DNA of 64,000 bases from JANJTY01 sp038257155 (GCA_038257155.1 JBBSJP010000010.1:57171-121170); one strand, 5' to 3'. Positions 8,743 to 17,582 are shown, numbered from the stretch's first letter. Program-made: numbers and translations. The notes: generated by a model from the letters alone, not told the origin.

Positions 8743-9329
8743 ATGACAGATGTTGCGGTCCTCGACCCCTTGCGCGAATTCGTGGCGCGCTGTCGCAAAA
8801 TGGAAGCGCCGGTGGTTGCCGAGCTTGGCACCAGACGCTCCATCGCGTCGCGCTCGACCCTGCACAACAAGTGGACTCCCCATGCGTCGCGCTATATCGG
8901 CATAGACATACAGGATGGTCTGGAGTCGACATGGTGGCCGATGTCCATACCCTCGCCGATGAACATGGCGAGGAGCAATTCGACGCCATCATTTCCTGCT
9001 CAAGTTTCGAACACTTCAAGTATCCGCACCTGGCCGCGCACCAGTTGATGCAGGCGCTCAAACCCGGCGGGCTCATTTTCATCCAGACCCATCAGACATT
9101 CCCGCTTCACGCCTTTCCTTTCGACTACTTCCGCTTTTCGCGTGAGGCTCTGGAAGGGCTGTTCGGTACGCGCATGGGCGTGGATGTGGTCGCAGTGGAT
9201 TACGAGTTTCCGGCGGTGATCAGCAACGAGCAAGACCCGCTGCTTGGCAAGAACCCCGCGTTCCTCAATAGCGGACTGCTGGGACAGAAGCTCGCACCCA
9301 CGCCGCGTGAATTCATCTACGAGCTCTAG
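8743..9329 (+). pseudogene. Class I SAM-dependent methyltransferase with a -1 frameshift
   Basis: Two frames join into one methyltransferase of about 195 residues. The first (from ATG 8743) gives MTDVAVLDPLREFVARCRKM..., AELGTR (motif I-like) and YIGIDIQDGLE. The second resumes at 8925 with VDMVADVHTLADEHGEEQFD, then AIISCSSFEHFKYP and a normal C-terminus ending at 9329. The shift falls at about 8923-8926, where one G appears to be missing (GGAGTC where GGAGGTC is expected). A sequencing or assembly error is possible. Otherwise the gene is inactivated recently, since the downstream frame has kept good coding quality. The family includes small-molecule and sugar methyltransferases; the substrate is not predictable. 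Confidence 0.8.
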
Positions 9330-9560
9330 GGAACCTCTGATTAAGTCAGAGGTTCTGCCGGCCATGGATGGCCGGCCCGCGGGGCAATCGCGCAAGCGAT
9401 TGATTTCGCGAAGTCGAGTCCGGACATGTGCCGGACTCGACGTGGGCTGGCAAGTCCAGGATGGACTTGTTCAGACCATCCCTAGGGAGCCTCTGATGTA
9501 GTCAGAGGTTCCGCCGGCCCAGGATGGTCGGCCCGCGAGACCATCGCGCGAGCGCTTGAT
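9328..9560. repeat. String of perfect hairpins (two units; second degenerate)
   Basis: Five perfect inverted repeats follow one another in 138 bp: AACCTCTGA/TCAGAGGTT (9332-9354), GCCGGCCAT/ATGGCCGGC (9357-9376), CAATCGC/GCGATTG (9385-9402), GTCGAGTCCGG/CCGGACTCGAC (9413-9441) and CAAGTCCA/TGGACTTG (9451-9469). A second, decayed unit repeats the first three stems (CCTCTGA/TCAGAGG at 9490-9508, GCCGGCC/GGTCGGC at 9513-9532, then a degenerate third). The unit begins AGGGAACCTCTGATTA, the same sequence found at the left end of the IS630-like element at 63849. It could be a MITE-like element or a structured RNA; it also sits where a convergent terminator would be. Confidence 0.75.
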
Positions 9561-9579
9561 CGAGCCCGTGGCCGGTGCG

Positions 9580-10716
9580 TCATGGCTTCAGCACTTGCCC
9601 GATGAATAGTGGGAGGCCGGTCTGCGCGACCCGGATTGCAAACACGAATGGCCGGTCGACCGTGAGTTCGATTGGTTCCGATTCGCTCATCGGCATTGAC
9701 GTCACCGAGACCATCGCCGCGGTCGCCGCTGCGGCTTCGGCGCCCAGTTCGTCGACCCTGACCACGGCTTCATGCATGGCAGCCGACACACAAAGATGCT
9801 CGCCAATCCCGCCAAGTTCGGCGACATCAGTGAAAACCCGCTGAAGACCGGCCTGTTGCAGAACGGGAATCAGCGGCAATGTGGTGCGCAGGTCAAAACG
9901 CGGAATGGCCAGTCGAATTCGGCTGCGTTGCTGCCTCATCGGCATGGTCTGCATGGCAGCCGAGTCGAGCTGGGATGACACGTGACGGTAGACTCCAGCG
10001 TCTGGAACCAGCACCAGCATTTCCAGTTCGTTGCCATCGTAGGGCAGACGGATAGCCTGCCAACCGTCGCCGCGCGCAAGCATGAACCGACTGGTGAGCC
10101 GCATCATGGGAACCATTGCAGTGCTTCCATCGAGCAGATGGAAAATCGAGTCCTGGGTGGCGACCTCGTTGAACTGCTCCGCCCACGCTGCCTTGAAATA
10201 CATGGCATTGGTCAAAACCAGTCGGGCATCCGCGCCAACACTTCCTGGCGGCAGCAACTCGGGGATCAGCCCCGAGGTATCCCCGTTGATCTTGGCATTG
10301 ATGATCAGGCGCGCCGCTTCAGGATCGGTGGCGAAATCGAGCGCGGCGGGCGCGCTTGCGTAACGCCGCTGTAGGGTGGACAGGAAATCAGCACCCACGC
10401 GGTAGCCCGCTTGCAGCCACAGGTCGTTGACAGCCTGCAGCTCAAGCGCGCTCTGGTAGTCGTTGCCTTCACGCTTGAAGGTGGTCAGTGAACGCAGGAG
10501 CGCTGCAAGACCCGCATGCCATGACTCATCATCGCCGGAAACCGCCAGTACGGTGCGCAGCTCAGTTAGGGTTGCTCCGCGCGCGCCGGCGGCGAGCATG
10601 GCAAACACGCTGGCTATGCTGAAGGGCGAAAAGACCAGGTTCTCGTACTTCGCACCCAGCTGGCGATACAGGCGCCAGGCGAAGTGGGACAGGTCGGTGT
10701 TGGTATGGTCCTGCAT
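9580..10716 (-). CDS. Serpin-family protease inhibitor
   Basis: About 378 residues covering the whole serpin fold, close to the usual 370-400. Visible are the N-terminal FAWRLYRQLG...ENLVFSPFSIASVFAML, the shutter segment LTNAMYFKAAWAEQF and the C-terminal DRPFVFAIR...PLFIGQVLKP. The hinge of the reactive-centre loop reads GAEAAAATAAM, the small-residue pattern of inhibitory serpins. The loop continues VSVTSMPMSES, so the scissile bond is probably in the SMPM region. No signal peptide is evident from ATG 10716; a TTG at 10779 would add 21 residues without one. An intracellular or non-classically released inhibitor is suggested. It lies 66 bp downstream of the SFPD-repeat gene and may be co-transcribed with it. 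Confidence 0.9.
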   Translation of the reverse strand: MQDHTNTDLSHFAWRLYRQLGAKYENLVFSPFSIASVFAMLAAGARGATLTELRTVLAVSGDDESWHAGLAALLRSLTTFKREGNDYQSALELQAVNDLWLQAGYRVGADFLSTLQRRYASAPAALDFATDPEAARLIINAKINGDTSGLIPELLPPGSVGADARLVLTNAMYFKAAWAEQFNEVATQDSIFHLLDGSTAMVPMMRLTSRFMLARGDGWQAIRLPYDGNELEMLVLVPDAGVYRHVSSQLDSAAMQTMPMRQQRSRIRLAIPRFDLRTTLPLIPVLQQAGLQRVFTDVAELGGIGEHLCVSAAMHEAVVRVDELGAEAAAATAAMVSVTSMPMSESEPIELTVDRPFVFAIRVAQTGLPLFIGQVLKP

Positions 10717-10782
10717 CGCGAGAGTCTGGATTGGATGGTTGGCGCGACGTCGGCAGACGGCCCAGGGATCGATCTCCAAGCC

Positions 10783-11076
10783 TCACTGCGGTCCCGGAAA
10801 GCTCTCGACGTACTTGATGGTGAAGTCGGGAAACGATTCGACGATCTGGATCTTGAAGTCGGGGAATGAATCGACAATCTGCCAGCGTCCGGGTTTGTCA
10901 GGAAAGCTCTCCACTACCTGCACATGAAGGTCGGCAAAACTGTCGACATGTTTGACCTTGTAGTCGGGAAACGACGTGACAAACTGGATGCGGCCATGAA
11001 TCGCTGCAAGGTCGGGCTTGTCACCGGCTTCGGCCACGTCAGCGAACAACAGCAGGGCAAGCAGGATTCTTGTCAT
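10783..11076 (-). CDS. Small exported protein made of SFPD tandem repeats
   Basis: 97 residues. A signal peptide (MTRILLALLLFADVAEA) is followed by about 75 residues that are almost entirely six imperfect repeats of 10-13 residues, with core V-(D/E/T)-SFPD-(F/Y)-K. Examples are FVTSFPDYK, HVDSFADLH, VVESFPDKP, IVDSFPDFK, IVESFPDFT and YVESFPGPQ. The alternating pattern suggests stacked beta strands with one turn per repeat. I recognise the repeat style but know no assigned function. It is upstream of the serpin and downstream of a GGDEF gene on the same strand. The gap to the GGDEF gene stop is 75 bp, so one transcription unit is possible. Confidence 0.75.
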   Translation of the reverse strand: MTRILLALLLFADVAEAGDKPDLAAIHGRIQFVTSFPDYKVKHVDSFADLHVQVVESFPDKPGRWQIVDSFPDFKIQIVESFPDFTIKYVESFPGPQ

Positions 11077-11151
11077 GGCACCAGTCTAGCCCGTCGGTCT
11101 CGCATTCGACGTGACGCGCCTTGTGCCGAAGACGCAGCGTGTCGCAGGGAT

Positions 11152-14142
11152 TCAGGGTACTCCACCGACCACCCGGTTGCGGCCTTGTGCCTTGGCTCGA
11201 TACAGGGCGGCATCCGCACGTGTCAGCAGTTTTTCATGGTTCCCGGCACCGTCGTCAGCTGCAACGCCGATGCTCACCGTTACCGCAAGTCCGGCCGCGA
11301 TCGCAGAACAATCCAGCTTGGCGATTGCCAGCCGGATCCGCTCGGCAATTGCCAGAGCCTGATGCAGGGTCGTATCGGTCAACAGCACGGCAAACTCTTC
11401 ACCGCCCCAGCGCGACAGCGATTCTCCTTCGCGCAGGCACGCCCGCAAGCAACTCGCCACGGCCTTCAGGGCCTCATCACCCACGCTGTGCGAATGGTCG
11501 TCATTGATCCGTTTGAAATTGTCGATATCGATGATCGCAAGACAAAGCGGTCGGTCGCCCTGACGAGCCTGGGCGAAGGCTGCCGACACCTGCTCGTCAA
11601 AGGCCCGGCGATTGCTGAGACCGGTGAGTGCGTCCTCCCGCGCCTGCCGTTCAAAGGCTTCGGATTGACGCCGCAGGCGCTCCAGCAGGGCCGAGCGCTC
11701 CGTGTCTGCGGCGAGCAGGAGCTGGGTTTGACGGTTCAGGTCGGCGGTACGGGAGTCGACCAGGGCTCGCAATTGCTGCGCGCGATGCTCGATCTGTCTG
11801 ACACGCAGGCGAAGCGCAGCAAACAGGAGGGCCAGGGTGGCCAGCGCCGCGGTGATCTGCAACTCGATGCGTTGCCACCAGTGCGAGTCGACGCTGAAGC
11901 TGAAGCGTGCTTCGTCGTTACCCCAGTTGCCGCGCGAATAGGCTGCGGCGACGCGAAACTGATAATCGCCCGGCGGCAGGTTGGTCAGTTCGGCAAAGGT
12001 CTGATTGCCTCGTTCGATCCACTGATCATCAAAGCCATCCAGGCGATATCGATAGCGGATTCGCTCGGGGACGACAAACCCGAGGCCGGCAAACTCGATC
12101 TCGAGGCGATTGCTTCCCGGCGGCAGGCGCAGGCCGTCCTCAAGCATCAGGTCCCGGCCATCTGCGGCGATCCGCTCGATGACGACGGGCGGCGGCTGTT
12201 CGGCAAAATGCGCGAGGCGCCACGGCTGTACGGCGGCTACCCCAACCGAGGTGGCGAACCATACCGAGCCATCTCGTCTTCGTGTAGCAGCCGGGCTGGA
12301 CCCACCGTTGCACTGGCTGCTTGCCATGCCGTCGGACTCGCCGAAGCTCTCCACTTCCAGTTCATCACGCGCGCCGTCGGCTACCGCTTCGGCATCGCGC
12401 TTGCTGATCCGCATCACGCCTCGGTTGCCGCTCAGCCAGAAGTATCCGTCGTCATCCAGCGTGATGCTGAAAAGCTTTTCGAAGCGAAGGCCGGCGCGTC
12501 GGCCGACCGCGTTCAATGACGCATCGCTGCGTCGATATCGGATCAGCCCACGATCCGTTGCAATCCAGACGTTCAGAGTTTCGGCATCTTCCAGGAATGC
12601 AAAGGCGTATGAGGCGTTGTCTGCCTGATGCAATGGCAAGGCGCGCAGTTGGCCGTTCGCGTACACCGCAGCCCCGGAGCCGGTGCCTATCCATACCTCT
12701 CCCGTGGCGCTTTCCATCAGGCTGACAATGAAATCTCCGGGCAGACCATCGGCCACACTCACCCGATGCGAGCCCTGTTGATCGATGCGGGTCAGGCCGA
12801 GTGCCGTTCCGATCCACAGTTCACCCGAGCGGGTTTCCAGGATGGCCCGTACTTCGTTGGATGGAAGCCCGTCATGACGCCCGATGCGCTGCTGCACGCG
12901 ACCCTCGCGCAGTCGCCAGGCCCCGTCGGCGAAGGTGCCGATCCACAGTTCACCGTTGCGTGCCTCGGCGAGGCTGAGAACCGACTGTGCCGCAAGCTCC
13001 GTGCCTGTGCCGATGTGCTGCGCTCCGTGCTCGCCAAAGCGCGCAAGCCCCTTGCTGGTGCCAACCCACAGGCCCCCGTCACTGTGCTCAAGCACCGCGC
13101 GAACATAATCATCGGGCGGGCCGCGGGCGCGGGTGTGACTCACCATCGGCGAGTCGCGTAGCCGCACCAGGCCGCCATTGGTTCCAACCCAGAGGCTGTT
13201 CTCACGATCACGCAGCAGGGCCAGAACGCGTGTGTTGGGCAGGCCTTCCTGCATGCCCATGTGCTCGACGCCAAGCGCGCTGATCCTGAGCAAGCCATCG
13301 TTGACCGTGCCCACCCAGATGCTGCCATCGGCCTCGCCCAATAGCTGGCTGACCTGAACCGGCTCATGTCCAGTCAGCAGGGCCTCGAACGTGCCGTCAG
13401 CGCGGCTGCGGTGCACGCCCCGATCCGTGCCGACCAGCAAGCTGCCGTCGGCCGCCAGATGCAGGGTGCTGACCGGAATACCGGCAAGGCCAGTCTCGCT
13501 CGCCACCGGCACGGGACGGTCGCCGTCAAGCCACATCAAACCGCCAGTGGTTCCGAACCATAGCCTGCCATCCGAATCCTCCGCGATCCCGGTAACGCCT
13601 CTGCCAAGCAGCCCGTCCTGCAGGTCGTAATGGACCCGGCCGCCATCGCTGTCGATGCGAAGCAGGCCAGTTCCTTCGGTGCCGGCCCAGAGCCGTGAAT
13701 GACGATCGCGATACAAGCGTGCCACCACGCCCTGGGTGGGCGGGATACCTTGCCATTGGCCGTCATGGGTGCGCGCGATACCGCCCCGTGCTCCACCGAC
13801 CAGCAAGCTGCCGTCTGCCTCCGCCAGCAGGGCCTTCACTCCGGCGTCGGGCAGGCCGATCGCCGATGCCTGGTCATGGACGTCAAACTCGCGACCGTTG
13901 AAGCGGGCGGGGCCCTCCCAGGTCGCCAACCAGAGGTAGCCGTCGGCCGTCTGGGCAATGGCGTTGATGGTGTTGTGTGGAAGGCCGTCACGCGTCGTCC
14001 ATGTTTCCTGGAAGTAATCCGCGATCGGCGCCAGCGTGTTGTCGCCAGCCTGAGCTTGCTGCAGCAGCACGGCCGCCGTCGCAATGATCGTTGCGACGAG
14101 GCTCAGGCATCTTCCGACCTTGGCTGGCAGACATATCCGCAT
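11152..14142 (-). CDS. Membrane-bound diguanylate cyclase with periplasmic two-component-type beta-propeller sensor
   Basis: 996 residues. A signal segment (about 10-33) is followed by a periplasmic region with many reg_prop repeats (consensus D-G-x-LW-GT, such as SDGRLWFGT, ADGSIWVGT and RSGELWIGT), about residues 60-640. A Y_Y_Y domain follows (RYRYRLDGFDDQW...LPPGDYQFRVAA), then a transmembrane helix (IELQITAALATLALLFAALRL), a short coiled coil and a C-terminal GGDEF domain. The active-site loop is GGEEF (RWGGEEFAVLL), which is compatible with c-di-GMP synthesis. No clear RxxD inhibitory site precedes it. It probably senses a periplasmic ligand such as a sugar or polymer; the ligand is unknown. 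An EAL enzyme at 50.3-51.8 kb and YajQ at 63.3 kb are other c-di-GMP parts here. Confidence 0.92.
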   Translation of the reverse strand: MRICLPAKVGRCLSLVATIIATAAVLLQQAQAGDNTLAPIADYFQETWTTRDGLPHNTINAIAQTADGYLWLATWEGPARFNGREFDVHDQASAIGLPDAGVKALLAEADGSLLVGGARGGIARTHDGQWQGIPPTQGVVARLYRDRHSRLWAGTEGTGLLRIDSDGGRVHYDLQDGLLGRGVTGIAEDSDGRLWFGTTGGLMWLDGDRPVPVASETGLAGIPVSTLHLAADGSLLVGTDRGVHRSRADGTFEALLTGHEPVQVSQLLGEADGSIWVGTVNDGLLRISALGVEHMGMQEGLPNTRVLALLRDRENSLWVGTNGGLVRLRDSPMVSHTRARGPPDDYVRAVLEHSDGGLWVGTSKGLARFGEHGAQHIGTGTELAAQSVLSLAEARNGELWIGTFADGAWRLREGRVQQRIGRHDGLPSNEVRAILETRSGELWIGTALGLTRIDQQGSHRVSVADGLPGDFIVSLMESATGEVWIGTGSGAAVYANGQLRALPLHQADNASYAFAFLEDAETLNVWIATDRGLIRYRRSDASLNAVGRRAGLRFEKLFSITLDDDGYFWLSGNRGVMRISKRDAEAVADGARDELEVESFGESDGMASSQCNGGSSPAATRRRDGSVWFATSVGVAAVQPWRLAHFAEQPPPVVIERIAADGRDLMLEDGLRLPPGSNRLEIEFAGLGFVVPERIRYRYRLDGFDDQWIERGNQTFAELTNLPPGDYQFRVAAAYSRGNWGNDEARFSFSVDSHWWQRIELQITAALATLALLFAALRLRVRQIEHRAQQLRALVDSRTADLNRQTQLLLAADTERSALLERLRRQSEAFERQAREDALTGLSNRRAFDEQVSAAFAQARQGDRPLCLAIIDIDNFKRINDDHSHSVGDEALKAVASCLRACLREGESLSRWGGEEFAVLLTDTTLHQALAIAERIRLAIAKLDCSAIAAGLAVTVSIGVAADDGAGNHEKLLTRADAALYRAKAQGRNRVVGGVP

Positions 14143-14373
14143 GGGGTGATTCGGGAGGTCGACCGGTTCTTTCCGAAGGCTAACCGATCCGCAGAATCTG
14201 CAATAAGCCGGTCAGCTCGCCTGTTCACCCCGCGATCGCTGCGCTGGGCCACAGGTGCGACCCATTTTCCGAGTGGATGACCGAACTGCCTGATGAAATG
14301 ACCAATGGGTGTTGTCGGCCGGCGTCGGTGGGTGAAGAATGCCTCAATCCCACTCAGCGCCGGAATCCCCACC

Positions 14374-16047
14374 ATGCAACGTACGCCCCTTGTTCTTGCC
14401 TTTGCCCTGTTGCTGGGCGCCAGTTCCCAGGCACTGTGCAAGCCGCCGTCAAAGTCAGAGCTGACAGAGTACGTAGAGCACCTCATGGCAGAGGCATATC
14501 CGGCTGACGGCCCAGGCGCAGCAGTTCTGGTGGCAAAGGGCGAGGACGTCCTTTACAGCGGTGCTCGCGGCATGGCGAGCGTCGAGCTGGGCGTGCCCCT
14601 GTCGTCGCAGCATGTGTTCCGGATCGGTTCGGTCACCAAACAGTTCGCGGCGGTGGCGTTGCTCAAGCTGATTGACGAGGGCAAGCTGGGGTTGGATGAC
14701 CCGCTGTCGAAGTTCCTTCCGAAATTTCCGAACGCTGCGCAGATCACCGTGCGTCAGCTGCTCGATCACACATCGGGCGTAAAGAGCTATACCGGCATCC
14801 CGGGAGTGATGCAGGGGCCGATCCGCCAGGATCTCGGCACCGCCGCCCTGATCGACAGTTTCAAGGACCATCCGGTGGACTTCCCGCCGGGCGATGCATG
14901 GGCCTACAACAACTCTGGCTACGTGCTGGTTGGCGCGGTGATCGAGGCGGCGAGCGGCAAACCGTGGCACCTGCAACTGAAGGATTCGGTGCTGACTCCG
15001 GCTGGTCTCAATCAGACCCGCTATGACGCCGATGACGCGGTCATTGCGGGCATGGCCAACGGCTACACGGTGGTGGAGTCGAGACTGGCTCCGGCGGCCT
15101 TTCTGAGCATGACCCAGCCGCATGCCGCCGGGGCGCTGGCGTCGACTCTGGCTGACCTGCATCACTGGAATCTGGCACTGCACGGCGGCACGATTCTTTC
15201 CCCGGAAAGCTATACGGCGATGATCACGCCAGCCGGCAAGGCTGCCGAAAGCAATTACGGCTTTGGCATTGCGCGGTCGACCCTGAGGGGCCGGGAGCAG
15301 TTGCAGCACGGCGGTGGCATCCCTGGGTTCTCGACCTTCTTGCTCTACGTGCCTTCCGAGGAGCTGAGCGTGGCGGTGCTGCAGAACGCCGACGAAATGG
15401 TCAATGGCAAGGGCAATCCACCGCAGCTGGCGGCCCTGGTTGGGGCCTTCGCGCTCGGCGACCCCTATCCCGACGCCACACCGATTGCGGTTGCTCCGGA
15501 GGTACTCGAGGCAGCGCAGGGCGTATATCGCATCGATGACACCGCTACCCGAGTCCTGCGCGTGGTGGACGGCAAGCTCACCTCGCAGCGCAGCGGTGGG
15601 CAACGCCTGGAACTGATTCCGATCGGCCCGGACCGATTCGGTTATGAAAACAGCCTGACCATTCTGGCTCTGGAGCGCGGCAGCGATGGCAAGATCACCG
15701 GTATGCGCCTGTTCCCGGAGGGCGAGGGTGAGGGCCAGGTTGCAAGCCTGACCGACGCGGCCCTGCCGAGCGCGAAGCCGAGCATCAGTCTGGCGCCCGA
15801 GCAGCTGCAGCGCCTGGTTGGAACCTACCAGTCCGGCCCCATGCGCATGGCCATCACGTTGGATGGGGCGCAGCTGAAGACCCAACTGGATGATCAGCCC
15901 GCGTTTGACCTGTTCGCCGAAACGCCGAACCGATTCTTTCTTACCGTGGTCGACGCGACGCTCGATTTCGCGCCCGAATCCGGCGAAGCCAAGGCGATCA
16001 CCCTGCGTCAGGGCACGGCCGTGATCGAGTTCACACGTGCCGAGTAG
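14374..16047 (+). CDS. Exported serine hydrolase, beta-lactamase/penicillin-binding-protein fold (class C-like)
   Basis: 557 residues from ATG 14374, which directly precedes a signal peptide (MQRTPLVLAFALLLGASSQA). The catalytic motifs of the family are present: S-x-x-K as FRIGSVTKQF, Y-x-N as WAYNNSGYVLVG, and HGGGIPGFST in place of KTG. The first about 370 residues form the hydrolase domain. The remaining C-terminal part contains a beta-rich lipocalin-like region often appended to such enzymes. Substrates of these proteins range from peptides to esters, and beta-lactam resistance should not be assumed. The frame is open upstream to 14305, but that region has no protein-like character. Confidence 0.88.
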   Translation: MQRTPLVLAFALLLGASSQALCKPPSKSELTEYVEHLMAEAYPADGPGAAVLVAKGEDVLYSGARGMASVELGVPLSSQHVFRIGSVTKQFAAVALLKLIDEGKLGLDDPLSKFLPKFPNAAQITVRQLLDHTSGVKSYTGIPGVMQGPIRQDLGTAALIDSFKDHPVDFPPGDAWAYNNSGYVLVGAVIEAASGKPWHLQLKDSVLTPAGLNQTRYDADDAVIAGMANGYTVVESRLAPAAFLSMTQPHAAGALASTLADLHHWNLALHGGTILSPESYTAMITPAGKAAESNYGFGIARSTLRGREQLQHGGGIPGFSTFLLYVPSEELSVAVLQNADEMVNGKGNPPQLAALVGAFALGDPYPDATPIAVAPEVLEAAQGVYRIDDTATRVLRVVDGKLTSQRSGGQRLELIPIGPDRFGYENSLTILALERGSDGKITGMRLFPEGEGEGQVASLTDAALPSAKPSISLAPEQLQRLVGTYQSGPMRMAITLDGAQLKTQLDDQPAFDLFAETPNRFFLTVVDATLDFAPESGEAKAITLRQGTAVIEFTRAE

Positions 16048-16533
16048 GGATCGGAGACTGTTGTCCTGAACTTCCATGGAGCCGCGAGCTGCGGCCGTTG
16101 TAGGTTGGCGCTGAGCGCAGCGAAGCCGTGCGCCCGTGATGGCGCATCACTAGCGGGGTGGAAGTCCCCGTCGAGGCCAGCCACGGCCTCGTAGCCGAAG
16201 GTAACTGCGTCGCCGCGAGGCGGGGTGGGAAGCAACCGGAAGCGAACCTGTGGTCCGTAGGAGACGAACTGGATTCGGTTTCATCGGGTGGCGAGCTGTC
16301 CGGTTTCGCGACGAAGCCTAGAAGCAACGCAGGACGCTGAGGGTGGTGAATCAAGCGATCTTGCGACCCGATGGGGTGGTTGCAGACGGAACGCAGGGAA
16401 GGTGGTGCGAAGTAAGCGGGGAGATCTGTCGATGGGCAAGAGCATCGGCAGAAGTCAGAGGGCTCGTAGTACCGGTGAAGGCCGTGAAAGCGGTTGGAGG
16501 GAAGGGGCCCAGGAAAGGTGATGTGGAAAGGCC

Positions 16534-16719
16534 ATGACGACGAGTTTGAAGACAGGCACGCGAATGCCGACAGGCTACGTGTGTGCTGGTGAGGATGGGG
16601 ACGCCCCCGCGCTGCAGGCGGGCGGCGTACTTCGGAGCGCGTCGGTGTGGACTGACTGCATGGTGGAGGCCCTCGCCACGAGGGAGAAGTGGTACAGCCA
16701 GAAATCAACACTTCCGTGA
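16534..16719 (+). pseudogene. N-terminal stub of group II intron reverse transcriptase/maturase
   Basis: A 61-codon frame starts at ATG 16534 behind GGAAAGG. It contains ALQAGGVLRSASVWTDCMVE and ALATREKW, which resemble the N-terminal leader of group II intron-encoded reverse transcriptases. The polymerase motifs (including YADD), the X domain and the endonuclease are missing. The frame stops after KSTLP and domain V follows 73 bp later, so most of the ORF was removed by an internal deletion. Confidence 0.65.
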
Positions 16720-16791
16720 GCTCGGACTATTCTCTCTGGCCGATGCCCGACTCACGCAGCTCCACTCCCATCGTGGACTCACCTGACTGGA

Positions 16792-16824
16792 GAGCCGTAT
16801 GCGGGAAATCCGCCCGTACGGTTC
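16792..16824 (+). ncRNA. Group II intron domain V
   Basis: A 33-nt hairpin from GAGCCGTATGCGG to CCGTACGGTTC with a GAAA loop matches the most conserved catalytic domain of group II introns, including the AGC triad near its 5' side. Domain VI follows directly (16825-16860). Confidence 0.9.
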
Positions 16825-17036
16825 GGAGGGCGGGGCGGCATAGGCCGTCCCGACCCCTATCAACCTTGCGTGATCCAGAATTGCTCCAGCGATCGGCACC
16901 CCGCCGTGTTGGGCTTCGCTGCGCTCAGCACCAACCTGCGAGAGCAATCAGCGCTGGCTCACACCGGTGGTATCGGTGCAAGCGAGGCTGATCTTATGGA
17001 AGGCAGATTGAAAGGGCCGCCAGCTCAATCGCCCGC

Positions 17037-17456
17037 TCAGCGCGACTGCGGGAAGCTGCGGAATGCGCTGTCGGCAGGAAACACGTCCCGCGCGGGAACC
17101 GATGCGTCGGCGACGCGATTCTCGGTTTTCGGTCCGGACTTGTCGTCGGCTGCTGCGGCGCCCCGCTGTGCCGCTTTATGCGGAATCTTCCACAGCTCGT
17201 CATGCGAATAGAACGACAGCGCGCTGATCCAGCGCGAGTGTCCGGTCTTGGCGGTTTCGGGAATGTAGTGACGATCCTGACCGCGCGTCTGGTACAGCGG
17301 GGTCCACAGTCCGCCGGTGGCGTCCGCCGATATGCAAAGAAAATGGTGCTGTGCGGATACCGCGTCCTCGGGTTCTGCCGTATGGCTGGCGCCGAATCGC
17401 AGCAGTTCTTCCGGGTACATGTAGAGCACCAATCCCCGGGTATACGTATGCGCCAT
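17037..17456 (-). CDS. Hypothetical protein
   Basis: 139 residues, no recognised domain. The ATG at 17456 has an AAGG about 8-10 bp upstream. The first 100 residues are aromatic-rich and look structured (YTRGLVLYMYPEELLRFGAS, GLWTPLYQT, GQDRHYIPETAKTGHSRWIS). The last 40 are low-complexity and charged. There is no signal peptide or membrane helix. Longer overlapping minus-strand frames such as 16994-17743 look like shadows. It diverges from the zinc-finger gene at 17583. Confidence 0.6.
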   Translation of the reverse strand: MAHTYTRGLVLYMYPEELLRFGASHTAEPEDAVSAQHHFLCISADATGGLWTPLYQTRGQDRHYIPETAKTGHSRWISALSFYSHDELWKIPHKAAQRGAAAADDKSGPKTENRVADASVPARDVFPADSAFRSFPQSR

Positions 17457-17582
17457 GTGCTATTGCCTTGAACTTGCGCGACAGAAGCGTCGCCTTGCAT
17501 GGTAGCCCGGAGTTGAACCGCAGGGGTGCTTTGTTGCTCCTGATATGCTGATGCTGGGACCAGATGGTGTGCGGAGAGACTC

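Larger units (their letters stand above)
16128..16860 (+). mobile_element. Group II intron, ORF largely deleted
   Basis: 733 bp beginning GTGCGCCCG, the conserved 5' end of bacterial group II introns, and ending in CCCCTAT (3' AY end). A catalytic domain V hairpin lies at 16792-16824. A domain VI helix with a candidate branch-point A at 16853 lies 7 nt before the 3' end. The boundaries are fixed independently by comparison with the uninterrupted REP pair at 31286. Intact introns of this kind are usually about 2 kb with a reverse transcriptase in domain IV; only its N-terminal stub remains. The intron may still be a ribozyme that depends on a maturase made elsewhere. Confidence 0.88.
16100..16939. 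repeat. REP pair (BIME-like) split by the group II intron
   Basis: The left REP (16100-16127, GTAGGTTGGCGCTGAGCGCA then GCGAAGCC) and the right inverted REP (16908-16939, GTTGGGCTTCGCTGCGCTCA then GCACCAACCTGC) match the intact pair at 31286-31392. Removing 16128-16860 rejoins GAAGCC to CAAC and restores the complete left palindrome. REPs beginning GTAG are typical of RAYT-mobilised repeats; no RAYT gene is seen in this window. Confidence 0.85.
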
